DNA of 64,000 nucleotides from Cloeon dipterum (lineage: Eukaryota; Arthropoda; Insecta; Ephemeroptera; Baetidae): the NCBI RefSeq assembly GCF_949628265.1, contig NC_088788.1, positions 27,948,335 through 28,012,334 of the forward strand. The letters are read 5' to 3'. Position 1 is the stretch's first letter; every line of letters begins with the position of its first letter. This document shows positions 46,175-60,200 of this stretch, piece after piece. The position numbers and the translations under genes were made by a program. The notes under the pieces were generated by a model. That model made no database searches. It was not told the origin of the DNA and worked only from the letters and a program-made list of their open reading frames with translations.

Positions 46175-46318
46175 ATGACCACCATCTCTGACCCAAGGAT
46201 AATTATCAAAGCCCTCGCTCATCCAAATGCCGGAGCAATCGCCGCCACTGCGCTTACTGCAAAGAATGTCGCCAAGAATTTCATTTCTGCGTGCTTTTCG
46301 GGCATAACCTGCACATGA
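46175..46318 (+). CDS. Possible small ORF of 47 aa
   Basis: ATG after an A-rich context (TTAGAAAAAATGACC) opens a frame with even, helix-like composition: MTTISDPRIIIKALAHPNAG, then AIAATALTAKNVAKNFISAC and a short end. There is no signal peptide and no family match. It may be coding, an exon piece or chance. Confidence 0.25.
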   Translation: MTTISDPRIIIKALAHPNAGAIAATALTAKNVAKNFISACFSGITCT

Positions 46319-49300
46319 GAATGGAATTCGTTTCAAAATTTCAACTTTTTTAATGGTTTTTCTGCGTTGTTGCTTAAGTAATTCAAACGGGATGGTAGAA
46401 TTTTTTTATAAAATATCAAAAAATATAATATTTTTTTAGATAAAATATCACAGAATAGATATATTTAAGAGTGGACAATCCTGTGAAAAACTTGTATGAA
46501 AGTAACCCATTTAAATGTATTTTTTAATATTCTATTTTACAATTAAACTTAAAACATTGTGTAAATCCACCTAATTAGAGTGAATTACTAAATGAGATTA
46601 AAATTACCACAATATATGACTTACGTAAAAGTTCCATTCAATTAAGTTTATGTCTACAAAACTAGTAATTAAATATATACAATTTAAAAAAATCAGAAGA
46701 TCACATTTAGGAGAAATTAGGCATTTGTAATGTTAGCAAATAACCCGCTGGAACTCAGAAATAAAATAGAGGCAAAAATTTACATGGCTCTAATCACTCG
46801 CCACACAACAGCCCAAATACTACACAATAAACGTGTAGTTTTTTCTTCGTCCAAGTCTATTTATTTTTCTAGCCCTAACAAAGCGCTGTTCATTTTCGCC
46901 TCTCCATATATTTATAGCTTCAAAAGATTAGAGCAACAAAGGAGCTGTCAATTGGAAGGAATCGGCTCGCTGCAGGAAATTAAGTGCCGGCAGAGGTGTG
47001 AGAGAGTATATATGTGTTAACTTTGAGCACGCCATTCAAAATGATCAGAAACCTTTGAAGTTTCAGCGGGCCTCAATGAAAAGAATGCGTCCAATAAGAA
47101 AGTGTCAAAGCAGGTGCGGGGCGTGAAAAGAAAAAGGGTCCTTAAATCTCAGCCAGCAAGGCCGGCGGCGGGAATTAGGACGGCCGACCGTTGGTGCAGC
47201 ACTAAAGGACACGGCGGCATTAAAAACGGCGTCGACGGCGGAAAATTAAACCATAAAGAGAAGGCCAACAGTAAAAATGAGCTGTGCGAATGTTCAAGCC
47301 CGAGAGCAAAAAGAGATTGTCTTATTATATTATCATGGTCGATATTCCGGGCACATATTTTATTGAAATCTCTTCTCGTTCTGAAGGGAATAACTTGCAT
47401 CAGCGGTCGTATAATACTTTTCCTTTTGCAGCTCCACACTCACACACATGCCGGTTCGAAAATTGATTTTCAGCCCAGATTTAATCACATCCGCGGCTGA
47501 ATATTTTACGTCGAGGTGTCACAGCGGCAAAATCTGCGCGCTTATTATCGCCAGGCCGGGCTTTAGTCGATTCGCGTGATTTTTGTTGGTGGTTGACAGC
47601 GATTTTATTAAAATCCATCGATATCTTCAGCCCCTCCCGCAGTGCTTCTTCCCTTCGAGGTCCCGTTACGACGCTGATGAAATGCCTCTTTTGAAAGAGT
47701 GCAAATGTGGTGGCAGCAGGACGCGCGATTCGATTGAATTTTATTTCACTTCGCGATGTGCTTGCCTCCGCATAAAAAAGCACTTCAACACTGGCATGAT
47801 GAAATAAATGTTTGAAATGCAAAATGTGAACCAATTTTATGGTATTTTCAAAATGTATCTATTGAATTTTATCGTGACTTTTAATTTTGAACGTACGCAG
47901 GTTTAATTTTGATTGAATTTCGTTCTCTCCAAAATCAGGGTTATAATCAGAATTACATTTAAAAACTGTAATTCTCATAAGGTTAACCTGCAGAGTAAAT
48001 AAAGATTCAACCTGTTTTTTTTTACAAACGCTGGGAACATGAAGAAATTCATGACTGCTGTCCTTTGATGCCGAAAATTCACGTGGGTTTTTGCAGTGGG
48101 TACGTCAGAACGGTGAAATATTCAAATTGAATCTCTTTGAGAGCTGCCTCGTTGAAGGTAAAAAGTCTGTGCTTGTGCTTTGCAACGCTAGCGTACTGTG
48201 AAATTTCTCGTGAAACGCACTGGATGGATATAGTTTCGTCATACAGTAATGAACGGCTCTGTCGCTGATAAATGGAAACGTCAAAAGCAGCCAGACGCCA
48301 GTGCGCGCGCGTATGCAAAAAGTGCGTGCCGAGTGTTAATGATGCCGAATCAATTTGTGCCCTTTGAAATCGTAATCCACACTTGTTTCCTGACAGTTTT
48401 ACTTTATGGCTGACCCTCTGGCCGGGATATTTTTTCGCAATCACGACCCTGCTGGCGCCATCAACTTTTCAACTCAATAATTCAACTTTGTGTATATGTG
48501 TGCGAGTGTGCGGTTTGCCCCCGGGTGAAAAATTTTATACGCACTGCAGCGTTTTTGCTGCGAGCGCCCGCGCGTATGATTTATTTTTCCGAATTCCTCC
48601 GACTTGGCCACTTTTTGCGCCTCTTCCACGCCGCATTTCCAATTCATGGCCGCGAATTAATGCATTCCGCTTTTTCATTTATGTTTGAACGGCCAGAAGT
48701 GAGTGGTTTTTGCCCAGTCCCTCGACGGCGAAAGGTGAGGCGGAAATTTTCCACTCGTAGCTCAGATTCTGCACAGGCCGACAGCTTTTCCGATTTTTCG
48801 CCGCTCCATTCAACCAGCCATATACATTCATGCGCGGAATAAAGCTACTTACATGCACAGGTCCATCGGATCGCGATCATTCTATTTTGAATATTACTTG
48901 TCAACACTGTTAAGGCAATATATGGCTGCACGGTTTCTTATTCCTCACAATTATAGATGCTTCAGAGCTTGTTCACGTATGGGTACAAGTCACAATTTAG
49001 GACTTGGAATTTTTAGGCCCTTAATTTGGGTATTAGTTTTAGTAGTTAGTTAACTAGTGAATCAACTGGAGTAGAGGGAAACTCCAAATTAATTAAATTC
49101 GTTATAGAGAACATATTTAGCAAAAGCTAGTGTTTCCAGATTTTTGATTCAAAATCTCTAGGTCTGCAAACATTTAAATCAACAGATGTGCAGGTGAAAC
49201 ATTTACGTAATTTACAAGCTAGGAAATGTAAGGAAACAGATATTACAAGGAACTATAGACCTAGAGAAATAAATCCAACCACAAATTCAACAATGGATAA

Positions 49301-50499
49301 ATTTTAAAATTAAAATTTTGGCCGAAAATTTTCATTAAATTATCTTGGTTGGATTATATTATAACCTAAATTAAAGAACAAAATTTTTTCCTCTGTCACT
49401 TTCTAGATTTTTCGTGACACAAGATGCAAAAATTTTATTTTTCAAAAAACCTAAAAAATATAACATTATGGAATTGTAGGCTTTAGAATTTTTGTAAGAG
49501 TCGTAGCAGCATTTCGCAAGATTTAGTCACTTGTTATCTTCTTTATTTTTGCTTATATGCTTGCCAAGTGAATCTTTTTCAATCTGATAATCTAGAATCT
49601 TCTCTGCAGTCAATTCTGTTGTATGAATTGTGTATACGCATGTAAATCAGTGCTGATGAGGTATGAGGAGCCAAAACAGCTGGATGTATAGCAGGAGATC
49701 GTGCAGCATTTTTATTCTGATTTAAACACCATTTGCATCAATTTTTCTTTAACTAAAATATTTTTCATTTCAAAAATTTAAAATTAAATTATTTGTTCAA
49801 AATCAATCGTTTTATGACGACTTGAAACAAATTGAAAGTTTTACCGAGCACTAAATTGTACTTAGAAAGTGCAAGAAAACGGTGTCATAAATAATACTTC
49901 AACTGTGGAGTGCACAATAAGCATGATTATAGATTCCACGTGATAATGTTTTGCATGCCTCAAGCTGTAATTACCACTGAACGCGCGAATTTCCAATAAA
50001 CCTTTTCTGTGTGCACCGTTCGCTCTTTCTCCTCCATAACCAATAAAGCTGGGACTTATATTGATGAGGCACGCACGGAGGAAAGCGGATTTTGTGCTCA
50101 GAGGGTTGTCTTCTGTTTACCTGTCCAGAGGAATATCGAGTCGGATGCAATAAAAGTGATGATGTTTACCTCGCCCGAGAAGAGCGCAGACCCATATTTG
50201 AATAAAATCGATCCACTCTCTTGCTCTAAAGCACAAGATGCACACACAACGTACAGATATTCCATTTATGAATCGCCGTCTACATGCATACCACCCAAGC
50301 ACAAAAGAGTGTATATATTAATATAGACTATTTGTGTATCCCTCTGACGTTCAATTTGAATATCGCGTGGTTGAGTTGAATGCTCAAGGAAAGCACTGTT
50401 GACCGTCATTTCTGCACATTTCATGTTTTATTCTAGCCGAAATCTTAACATTAAAAAAGAATTTCAGATCATTGACCCCCCAAATTATAGCTGTGCTGT
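46319..50499. other. Spacer, no gene found
   Basis: AT-rich at 46320-46720 and 48850-49990, GC-richer between. No frame with a domain or splice-linked exons was found. A likely polyadenylation signal for the next gene lies near 50425 (minus). Confidence 0.4.
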
Positions 50500-51077
50500 C
50501 TATGGAACCGCTGCAACTGGTATTGGACCGATTACTACTACATTTGCCCTCATGCAAATCAACAATGTGCCCTCGTTGTAAAGCTTCCAAGTCAGAATAC
50601 TTTGAGCCTGAAATAGAGAAGAAGAAAATAATCAAACTGGCGGAAATGAAAAGTATTGTAAATTTTGAAATTGGATGTAAAGGGATTGATCTTGCAATTA
50701 GATTGGCTTGGGAAAGTGTCAATGAATGAAGCGTTTGCAATTTGATTAGATATTAGTTAAAAGAATTGCCAATCCAGATCCATAACCCATTTGAAATTAA
50801 CTGCCAAGTTTTTGTTGATTGATATAATCACATGACAAATATATATAATAAGTTCTCACAAGGGTCGCATCGGTGTCAATGAAGAGTTGTGCCGTGTAAA
50901 CGTGAGTCTGACCGCCACCGATCGGACACGTCGTGAACATCAGAGCATCACAGTTTCTGGGCCACACGTCAACTCCGCGGCTTAATCCGAAGGTGGTGAG
51001 GGTGACGTCCGGGTTGAGTGAATTCGCACTGGAATCTAATGGGTTTCAAAACTCCAAGCGGCTGCTATAAAACGCGC

Positions 51078-51142
<65 letters not shown>

Positions 51143-52204
51143 ACGATAATCCGGCCGACTTTATTGTCTCAGCGAGCTGCAGCTCTCGTCGTGGATAAGG
51201 CTGCTGATTTACAATATCTTTGCTATTGCCACGACCGCGTCGGCAAGAGCAGAGCGCGGCTGCAATTTCGGTAATCCTCTTTTGCCTTTATGCTTTATCG
51301 CTTTATCGAATTCAATTCAGCGTGAAATTCTCCGAGGTTTGCTAAATCCGACCCACCAAACCTCGGCATTTTTCCAGCACTTGCCTGAATGGAAGCGGAA
51401 GGTGACGCTTGCATTTTTTCCCACCATCAGGTCGCAAGTTGACTCGAAGCCGTCGTCACATCCTTCGATGTCAACCTCAATCAAAGAGTACGCTGAACCT
51501 ATAATATCAGATAATACATATTTGATTGTTAATATCCACTGAATTTGAATCATGTCATCATATAATTTTTTCGTTGACTATTGAAGTTGAACCATTAAGA
51601 AAAGATAATGCAAATGGAGTATACCAAATGTACTTGTACCACATTTGTATGTACACACGACTAATAGAAGCAAGAGAGTGAGCAGTGCCTGCCCTCAAGG
51701 GTCATTAATATCCGCGAATCGGAGATCCTTCTTTAGCCCTCTCGAGAGGCAACCGTGCAAATAATTTGACAATATTTTCATTTTTCCACATGATATTTCG
51801 CATTACTTCTTGCTCGGTAAAATGTGCTTTGTTGGTCGAGACGAAGTGATCGGAAACCAATATCCTGTGATTACTATATTGGACTTTATCATATCTCCAA
51901 ACAAAACTGTTCGATAGCAATTTCAGACCGAGATTTGTCCGCTCGCATGGGAAATCTGGAGGATTAATTATTACGACACATCGACTAGTGCACTGATAAA
52001 AATAAAAGCGATGCAGATGCACGGGAGTTTGTGAGTGATATTAAATTCTGGCTTGCGTTCGCGACTAACCCGCTTCGCATCGCGAGTTAGATGAATGAAA
52101 GTTTGATGAGAAATCCTACCGCAATCCTCATAAGAGATACTGCCGGCGTGGGCGGCTGCAGCGACGAGCAGTAGCGAAATTAGAGCGAACAGTTGACGTG
52201 ACAT
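50500..52204 (-). CDS. NPC2-like (ML domain) secreted lipid-binding protein, 159 aa
   Basis: Exons 52120-52204, 51381-51498, 50860-51028 and 50500-50607. The start is a signal peptide (MSRQLFALISLLLVAAAAHA). The six cysteines of the NPC2 family are present in order: YEDC, IEGC, ESTC, PRNC, FTTC, LLIC. Exon 3 carries the CPIGGGQTHVY segment, and exon 4 the end TWKLYNEGTLLIC followed by ANVVV, matching the usual NPC2 finish. Exon 4 follows a strong pyrimidine tract and acceptor (TCTATTTCAG). The exon 2 donor is GT inside GGCAAGTGCTGG; the nearby GC option would shift the frame. NPC2 proteins bind sterols or other hydrophobic ligands, and many insect copies are secreted. TTTATAAATG lies about 47 bp upstream of the ATG. 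Confidence 0.88.
51080..51141. repeat. (GA)n microsatellite, about 62 bp
   Basis: An uninterrupted GA run in intron 2 of the NPC2-like gene, about 50 bp upstream of the exon 3 acceptor. Confidence 0.98.
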
Positions 52205-52248
52205 GGCGTCCAATTAGCAAACACTCGAATGGATCGACAGTTCACCTC

Positions 52249-52258
52249 ATTTATAAAG
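52249..52258 (-). promoter_or_regulatory. TATA box of the first NPC2-like gene
   Basis: The minus strand reads CTTTATAAATGAGG, about 47 bp before the ATG. Confidence 0.6.
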
Positions 52259-53399
52259 GAAGCGGGGGCCGGCGATAAGATTTAATTTGCGCCTCCTGAA
52301 GTGCGCTTGACAATCTAATCTGCTGATCTCGCGCTCAAGGTGTCTTTTATCCTGCACTGGCAGCTCCGAGCTGGATTTACAATTTTGAGCGACACGGTCA
52401 CGAAGTCTCATCAGATTTGCCCAGATTTGGATTACGCCGAGATTAATAATTCTCCCCGCAAGTGCATGTGTGAGCTCAATCACGACGGTGTCGCTGACGC
52501 TTGCGCCGATTATCGGGTCTTCGGCTCAAGAGCCACGGTGAAAGGACGGTGAGATCATACTTTTTTATCGCACGAATATTGAGTTGTTGTTTTGCGGCTG
52601 TCTAAATGATGTGTTATTGCTGATGGCTTGAAGTACTCTGGCGTCGGAGGATAATTAACAACGCCACAGACTGTTTATCACTGTTCGCACGCTGTATTTT
52701 GTAAGATTACTCTGTACGGTATCATTTGGTACAATCACAGTTTGAGACGTTATAAGTTAAGAGCTATCGTTTAGTTTATTTAATTTAACATTTGTACAAA
52801 TAAAAATGATACCCTAATTAATCATGCACTTTGTGTTGCTCTGGCTGAAAATTGGTATTTCCTGTTTTAAAACTTTAAAAGAAGGACGTTGAATTGATCT
52901 TTTTAAATTCATGCCATGTAAACAAAGTACAGACAACCATGCCCATTTTCATAAATCAAATTAATTTTGATTTCAACCAAAAATTATGAATACCTCGAGT
53001 GCATCTACCTTCATAGGCATAATTCAACTATTTAATGTTGAATGAACACATTTAATCTGGCAATTAAACTTACAGGATTCTACGTGTCATTTTATTTTAT
53101 GGTAAAATCGGTGAAATCATTATTTTCAAGCAGTTTTAAATTACATAAACGAAGGTGAGCAGAGGGGATTTTTTAATTCGAAAGTTTTTGCAAGCCATAG
53201 AGCTTCCAGACACCAAAGGAGTTATATCCTGTGAGAGATTTTTTAATTCAGACTTTAAGGCAAATTGATCAGTGTGCTATTTTTTCTTAGGAAAGGTCCG
53301 AGATTTTAGATTATATTTACTTTTTTAGTCTTGATTGGAAAATACATATCATAACACCTGTAGCAAGAAAGGTCAACAATGCTAGCCATAAAACTCCCG
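52259..53399. other. Spacer, no gene found
   Basis: AT-rich beyond 52560. No supported exon or repeat. Confidence 0.4.
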
Positions 53400-54215
53400 C
53401 GTACAGCTCGACTCAATCGGTAAAGTTAAAATTAAAGACAATGAAATTCAATTTAGCGATGAGATTGAGTTGCGAGAGGTTGAATTCGAGTTCAGCGAAA
53501 ATGTGAAAAACCTAGGTATCGTTTTTGATAAAACCCTCTCCTGGCATGGCCAAGTTTCGCGAATTTTTCAAAGAGTTTACGGCACCTTTAAAAACAAAAA
53601 TTTAGAAGCGTAACCCCAGAGAAAATAAGAGAACAACTTGCTAAGAGCTTAATCCTGCCCCATTTTGACTATGGTGATATTGCGTGTTGTAATCTCAGTA
53701 CCTGTCAATTAAATAAGCTACAAATACTGCAGAATAATGCAATTCGTTATATTTATAATGTCAAACGTGGCCAAAAACTGTCTGATCTCTATAAAAAATG
53801 TCAAATATATAATGTAGTTGATAGGAGAAATCTGCACGTGTTAGTGCAGACACAAAATTCTGACTGTATAAAAATTGTCCGCCTTATCTGTGCCATTTAG
53901 AAACCAAAATGTACGATGTAAATCTTTTTGGCAGGACAAGAGCGCATCAAATGAAACTACTGGCCTCATTTGTAAGTGTTGAAGTGCCCGAAAAATGTTT
54001 TCAAGTGCAAAGCTACCGCCTCTGAAACAATCTTCCGCCCAATTTGTGTCTCAACGGAAACCAAAGTGCTTTCAAGGAATTTATAAAAGAACGGTACCTC
54101 AAGAAATATTGAATCACCTCTCTTTTAAACAATTATGTTCAAACTGATATTATTTTGTCTGGATATGGCAATGTATGGGGCAAAATAGCCCTGCAGAACC
54201 ATAATAAAGATTACT
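53400..54215 (+). mobile_element. Degenerate LINE 3' part with 3' end
   Basis: Broken frames on the plus strand read FSENVKNLGIVFDKTLSWHG, then LAKSLILPHFDYGDI, YIYNVKRGQKLSDLY and FVSVEVPEKCFQVQSYRL, the usual order of the C-terminal part of a non-LTR reverse transcriptase protein. Several stops and frameshifts are present. The 3' end (ATGTATGGGGCAAAATAGCC, CATAATAAAG) recurs at 25.1, 33.6 and possibly 45.3 kb. The closing Lys-Lys-Tyr-stop lies at about 54112. Confidence 0.82.
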
Positions 54216-57200
54216 TTGAAACTAAAATGCGAAAACCAAAATTTATTATAATAGCAATCTTACACCGCACAGAGCCACAAAATATAACTAGGGAAAATCG
54301 AGAATCGTTCATTTATTTAAATTTAAAATTGTAAAATTTGTCTTTGTATTTTAATTTTAAACTAGTACTTATAGATTGTTTTATGTCTCACAATTTCGTT
54401 CTAGTTACAATATTGTTATGTACAATTGTATGGGGAACAAATATAAAAATGGTCCAAATTTCCTTAGATGAATAACATGTATTCTAACTCGAACAAAATC
54501 ATTTTGTTATAAACTGACTGTCGGGAAACGAAAAACTACAATATTGAATAACATGAATATAAAATTAAATTTTAAAAGATTTGATTTGTGATATCTTTAG
54601 CCCTATGATTATATGACGTGAAGTTTCCAGAGCTCAAATATATAGAGAGCGGATTTTAGTTATTGCAGAAGGTAAAAGTAATCAAAATGGCTCATCAATT
54701 GATTTGTCCCTAATCGGTAATCAAAATTTGATAAATTGAACTGCAAATTTTGTTTTTAATAAATTTTTAAAATTAAAGACATGTGAATCGCTAAAATTTT
54801 TGAATAGAAAAGTTTTGACTAGAACACTTCTTGATTCATCACTACTTGTCCTCTACGAGTTTTTTCTGTAAGAGTTTTTTCATCATTATTGAATACAAAG
54901 GAATTTTGCCTCATAAATATGATAAAAAAAATCACGATTGCAGGCGCAAATTAATGCAATTACTTTGCCGATTATTGTTAACGGAAAACCTCATGAACTA
55001 GGTGCATCAACCTTCACTGGCAGCTATCAACAACATAAAAATCGTTTCCTCCTTCAATATTTTCAGAACTTTAAACACTCTCTTAGTTGGAGATCGAAAA
55101 TTTATTAGCCTGTCAATCTGGAAATTGGATTAAGCCTTTGACGTAAAGATCAATAAAAGAAGGGACGAGTTCCTCCGGCTTTGAGCATCAGATCTGCAAG
55201 ATGGCAAGTTTCATCTTACTTTCTTGCATGCGAAAAGAGGGGAAAAGTTAAAAAACGCGATGAACCGGCGCGCCACTGCGTAATTTGATTTGGCGTCACA
55301 AAGCGAGGGCACCGCGCGATACCATTGTTGTCTCGGCGGCATTTTGCAATTGAAGCCTCCAAGATTGATCATCGCACGCGCTCGCTCGCGGGAGAGAGAG
55401 AGAGAGAGAGAGAGAGAGCTGCTCTCTCACTCTCGCGAAATATGATGTAGTGATGGGCCGTAATTGATGACGGGCCGACTTCTTGGGCGGAAAAGTTGCT
55501 GCCGCATTGCTGCTGGAAGAACTTAGTTCTCCGCCCATTATGGGGCCTAGTTGATAAATACGCAGGAACGGGTGCGGCGTGTGTTGCGACAATTAGCTCG
55601 CAGGCTTGATCTCGCGCGCTCGATCGCACCGAGTGCTTTTTCTTCTTTGCCCGGCTTGCACTTGAAGACTTTATCAGCCCTCGAGGAGCGAAGGCTGACA
55701 TCATAGACGAATCTGGGACTCCAGTCGAGTGCGCGCCGGCCAACAAGCCGACTTGGACTTTGAAGAGGACGTAATTGTGCGCAATCAGGGGCCGGCTCTT
55801 CTCTGACCTGCGTCTGCCCGCAGAAAAGTGCTTCTTGAGCGCTTTTGATCCAAAGTTCAAGCAGCGCTTTTCAAAATGCTGTGTTTCTTTTGCCGACAAC
55901 TGTGGTTCTCGTTTAATTAAGAAATGACTTGGACGGGAATAAGAGAGCGAATTGCGCTTTTTCTTTGTGGCTGAAACTTTTCCCCGTCTTGTACTGTCTG
56001 CAAGTGACACAGGTTGCGCCACAAAACGGCTTTTTTGTATGTTTATCCGGACGTATTCCAACTGTAAGAGCTGATTGCATTCTAACATCTCTCTCTGCTC
56101 TACAGCAGCGAATAAGCTATGCTGAAAGGAATATTTAAAAAATGGCTACCGTCACAAGCCACACTTAACATTTTGAGATATTGAAGGCTGACTCAAATAC
56201 TTGAAATTGAGTTTAATATGACTCATAATCTTTAACTCCTGAACTACTCTCATGGTTAATCTCAAGTGCGGAAAATATTGCATTGAGACTTATTTTTCAA
56301 ACTTAAAAAAACTTAATGGAAAACCCAGAAAACAACATAAGAGCAATCTCTAAAGATTGGGTGTCTGTGTACCTCAAGTAACACAAAATAGAATATGCTT
56401 ATATTAAGATAAATAATGTAAATCGACGATAAATATATATTATGTTATTTATAATAAATTAAATTGACATATGAAGTCCTTTTTTGCACATTGAGATGGA
56501 TTTATAATCAATCTAAATTGATTGCAAATATTAATTTTCGAATACTTAAAAATCAACAGCAATTAATTTAATATGCATCGCTCCAAGCTAATTTAATTTA
56601 ATTTGAAACACTATCTCGAATTTATTACATCTCAAAAATAAATTAAATTTAAGCGCAAATTCTTATTACGTTAATTCCAGAAACAAGCAAGTAGAAGATC
56701 CTCTTTATTTGATCTCAGAGAGAATTAATACCCTAAATTAACAATTAGCATCCATTTGCTATATTAAAAACAAATTTCCCCACTTCGCATGCACCCCTAA
56801 GATTCCATTTCACGGCACGTAAATTTAAATTTCATGGAATTAGCGTACAAACTCCTTTCCAACGAGCAGAATTCGGCACCGTGTTTTGTTGTCAAGCGAG
56901 CGCGTGCGAACATCCCTGGCAAACAAAGTTTTTAGGCGGTGCGGACGGCAGAGAAGGATCGAAAGCGAGAATGAAATGTGCGAGAGAAAGGCAACTAGTT
57001 TGCTGCTCTTAATTTTATTTCGAGGTGCGGTGCTCATCAGAGGCAAATACGTTACAAAATGCGGCTCCGTCGGCGCTAATTAGGCAAGAGTGAGAGGGAG
57101 AGAGCTCTCGTGCGTGGATTCTCCAACAATATGTGCGTCAAAAAGTTGCTGGATTGCAAAGTTGCCTCCTTCATCCACTTAAGAATACACAGTCGAGTTT

Positions 57201-57262
57201 TTGTCCATTTTAATTCGCCGGGAACACCAAATGCGCGCCGACAAGCAGCCTCCTCTCCCAAG
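54216..57262. other. Spacer between the two NPC2-like genes
   Basis: No gene supported. The longest frame in the window (minus, 55369-56088, 239 codons) runs partly through a GA array and has a basic, low-information composition with no domain. Confidence 0.45.
55392..55418. repeat. (GA)n microsatellite, short
   Basis: A GA run of 27 bp. Confidence 0.95.
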
Positions 57263-60200
57263 TTATGACGTGATTCTGGACTGGATTTTGAAGCAGTGGT
57301 AGACCTTCTCGTTGAAAATACTTCCATCTGACAACGACCAGGAGACGTCAACTTTGATCTGCGGAAAGATGCCGTTTAATTAGATGTCATAATCAGTCAA
57401 AATACTGCGCTGTGGAGTTGAAGAGTTGTCAAAGCAAAGGGGGAGCAACACAAGCATTTTACAAAAGGCGAATGTAAAATTTCAAGCATCCTTAACTCCA
57501 ATGCAACAAAACGTGTGGCGTCTTTGAGCTCACGAAACTTGCATGATTTACCAAATGCTTGAAATTTTAACAAACGCCTTTTCTTCATGTTGAATCGAAA
57601 TTTCGAACAGTATCCTCGAAGCTAAAAGCTCAACCAGTTTCTGCTTCTTCCTGAAAGCCAATTTAATGAACTGAAAATTTATTGAACAAAAACATTAAAA
57701 ATAAAAGACGCCTTTTCTCCTCAATTTTAAACAAAAGATTAAAATGCTGCTATCAGCTGTCACAGTAGCAACTCGGGTCCTCTTTAAATTAATAATAAAT
57801 TTGATCTTAATTATCTGAAAACACTTGAAAGTGTCACTGATTTTTTGCGCCGTTGTCCATGTTAATGACGAGATATTTACATCATCGCTAGTTTGTCATC
57901 TTTTTTAATGACGGCCTTTACTGACACGATCTCATCCAACGAAGATGCATGCGTTTCATTTTTTTGTCTTTTATAGGTGCAAAGTACAAGATCTTACCCT
58001 TGGGTACGAGTTCAATACGTCGAAAGCGTTTTTGTACACGTACTCCTCCCCAGCTCTCAGAGGGCATCCAACCTTGGTGGTGCCGTCCGCATTGTAGATG
58101 TTTCCACAGGCGTCTGTGCCATCGACGCCTACAAAGGGTAGAGGCACTCCAAAGACCACAGCGAACACGTTGGTCGTCAATGACTTGATGTCTTCAGCTA
58201 AAATTAATGAAAAATGTAAATTTAGAATAATTTTTTTCACGTCTAATGTAGATTCAGCTGAGTGGGCTGGGTCCCTGTGCGGCCTGGTGCGCCCATGTTA
58301 TCCGTTCGCGGTGTTATTGGGACCCGGGTTTCAGCATTCGTGCTAGTGCAGTGCACGCCCTTCCCGGTCCGAGAGGACAGGGATAAAAAGAGTAAAAAAA
58401 GAATTTCTACTTTCAAACACAAAAGCTAGGATACAATGAAAATTACGTAACAGTTCATTGACGAATTCATCCATAATCCGAGTTTGGTTTTTGTATTTAT
58501 ATAAGAAAACAAAAATTGCTTTTCAAAAGCCAAGCCTGTTTAATTATGATTTTTGCTGCTTTCTACACCTCCAAGGTTGATTTTCCTATACAAAACCGAT
58601 GTCTGTCACTACCAATAACCCAACGATAAGCACAAAGTTTTATTATAATGGTTCTATAAATTTTACAGCGTCATGTGGTTAAAATAAATATAAAAAAAAA
58701 CGACCAAACGAATTCGACGTTTCCAGAAAGCGTAGGAACTTGATCTAAGAAACGGAAAAATACGTATTATGAGCAGCACTCAGGGTGGCCAGCAAAGCGT
58801 GAAGGTCCCGGGCCAAGCATCTATCATTCTGGCCTCTGCTTGCGGGCCTTGCGGTTGCACACGAGGATCTCGCGCCGGACAGGTCATTCGTTTACCATTC
58901 ATAATGCATAGTGCGCGGCCTTATCTTTTATTTACAAATTGCCGAATAATGGTGGCCAGCGCTGCTAAACACTGGGTCTGGCTCTATAGATATACCTTCT
59001 AGACTCGACATATCAGAAGAAAGCGTGCTTTCAAGGCTACGCTTGGGCTGTAGAAATGCAGTCGTAAAATGCATATGATCAAAAGAAACAAATCAAAAAT
59101 TTCGACGGTTAAAAATAACAGCCAAAGCAATAATTATTACGGGTGAATGAACAACGAAAGAATGTATATCTAAACATAACTGGATAAGGAATTCCTTAAC
59201 AAGTTCTTCTTTGCCTGTCGCTTTAAGCGATATAGCTTTTTATCTGTGATCCGCTTAGTGGTGCATTAGTCCTTCTCATCCACTTAATTCGATTTCGTAA
59301 GAATATACGGTTATACAAGAGCGACCAAACGCATCGGAAGCTCCCCTCGGCTAGATAAAATCAGAAACACTACCTGGCTTCAGCTTAATTTCGACGCCGA
59401 CTTTGCTCTTCTGTCGCAGTCGGCAGGGAGGCACGGCACAGTTGGTGATCTTCACGTCGTCCTCCGCAAACTTGACGCCTGCAACCGGCAAGAGAGTGGG
59501 CAATATTAGTCTCTGACGCAATCGCTGCAAGTGAATTAAAGGTTTCGATGCCAAAAAACTAACAATATGCTGCTTGCGGCTTGCGTGAGAGGCACCAGAT
59601 TTCTTTCGCATAGACCTTGAGCTTTTTGTGCATATTTCAACTGAATCTGCAATTCATTGTTTCGGACGCTCGAGTACTCCTGACTGTGAAATACATCTAC
59701 GTTACCAAAATTTGTTGATTTACTTGCGATTTAAACTAAACTGAACTTAAAAGTAGTTGAAAAATGCTAAAAAGCATTAAACATAAATATATTGGATTTA
59801 AGGAGTATTGAAATTAAAAGAAAATCTACTCGCTAAGAGTTTAAAAATCGCACATTTTGATGGAAAAAGACAAAATATTTTGTTTGATCATCTGATCACG
59901 CATTGAAAAGCAAAACTCAATGTCACTGCGGGATCGTAGATGATGGACAGGCACTGCGAAACGCGTTGCGTCAACTATTAATCGCCATCAGCCCATCAGA
60001 ATCGCTAACCAGCCAAATGACGGAGAGTGCAGCACTTTGATTTACTCTGGGTTTAATCATTCGAGTATGGCAACGGAATCCTCCGAATTAAACGCGTGAT
60101 TAAATTCGCTCAAAACCCGCTCCCACAGCATGACAAATGGCAAGCCTGTGACAAACTTTATTGGAAATGGTCAAAAGTGTACCGCAACATTGTCGTCAGA

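Noticed and set aside
50472-50729. Plus-strand 85-codon frame
   Set aside because: It is antisense to the last exon of the NPC2-like gene and to part of its intron 3.
50805-50859. Alternative last exon of the first NPC2-like gene just below 50805
   Set aside because: A 59-bp intron would be possible, but the frame is wrong, it stops quickly and it lacks the sixth cysteine. The exon at 50500-50607 fits in phase and motif.
55369-56088. Longest open frame in the window (239 codons, minus strand)
   Set aside because: It ends in a GA microsatellite, has basic low-information composition, no domain or signal peptide, and no neighbouring exons. GC-rich non-coding DNA can give such frames.
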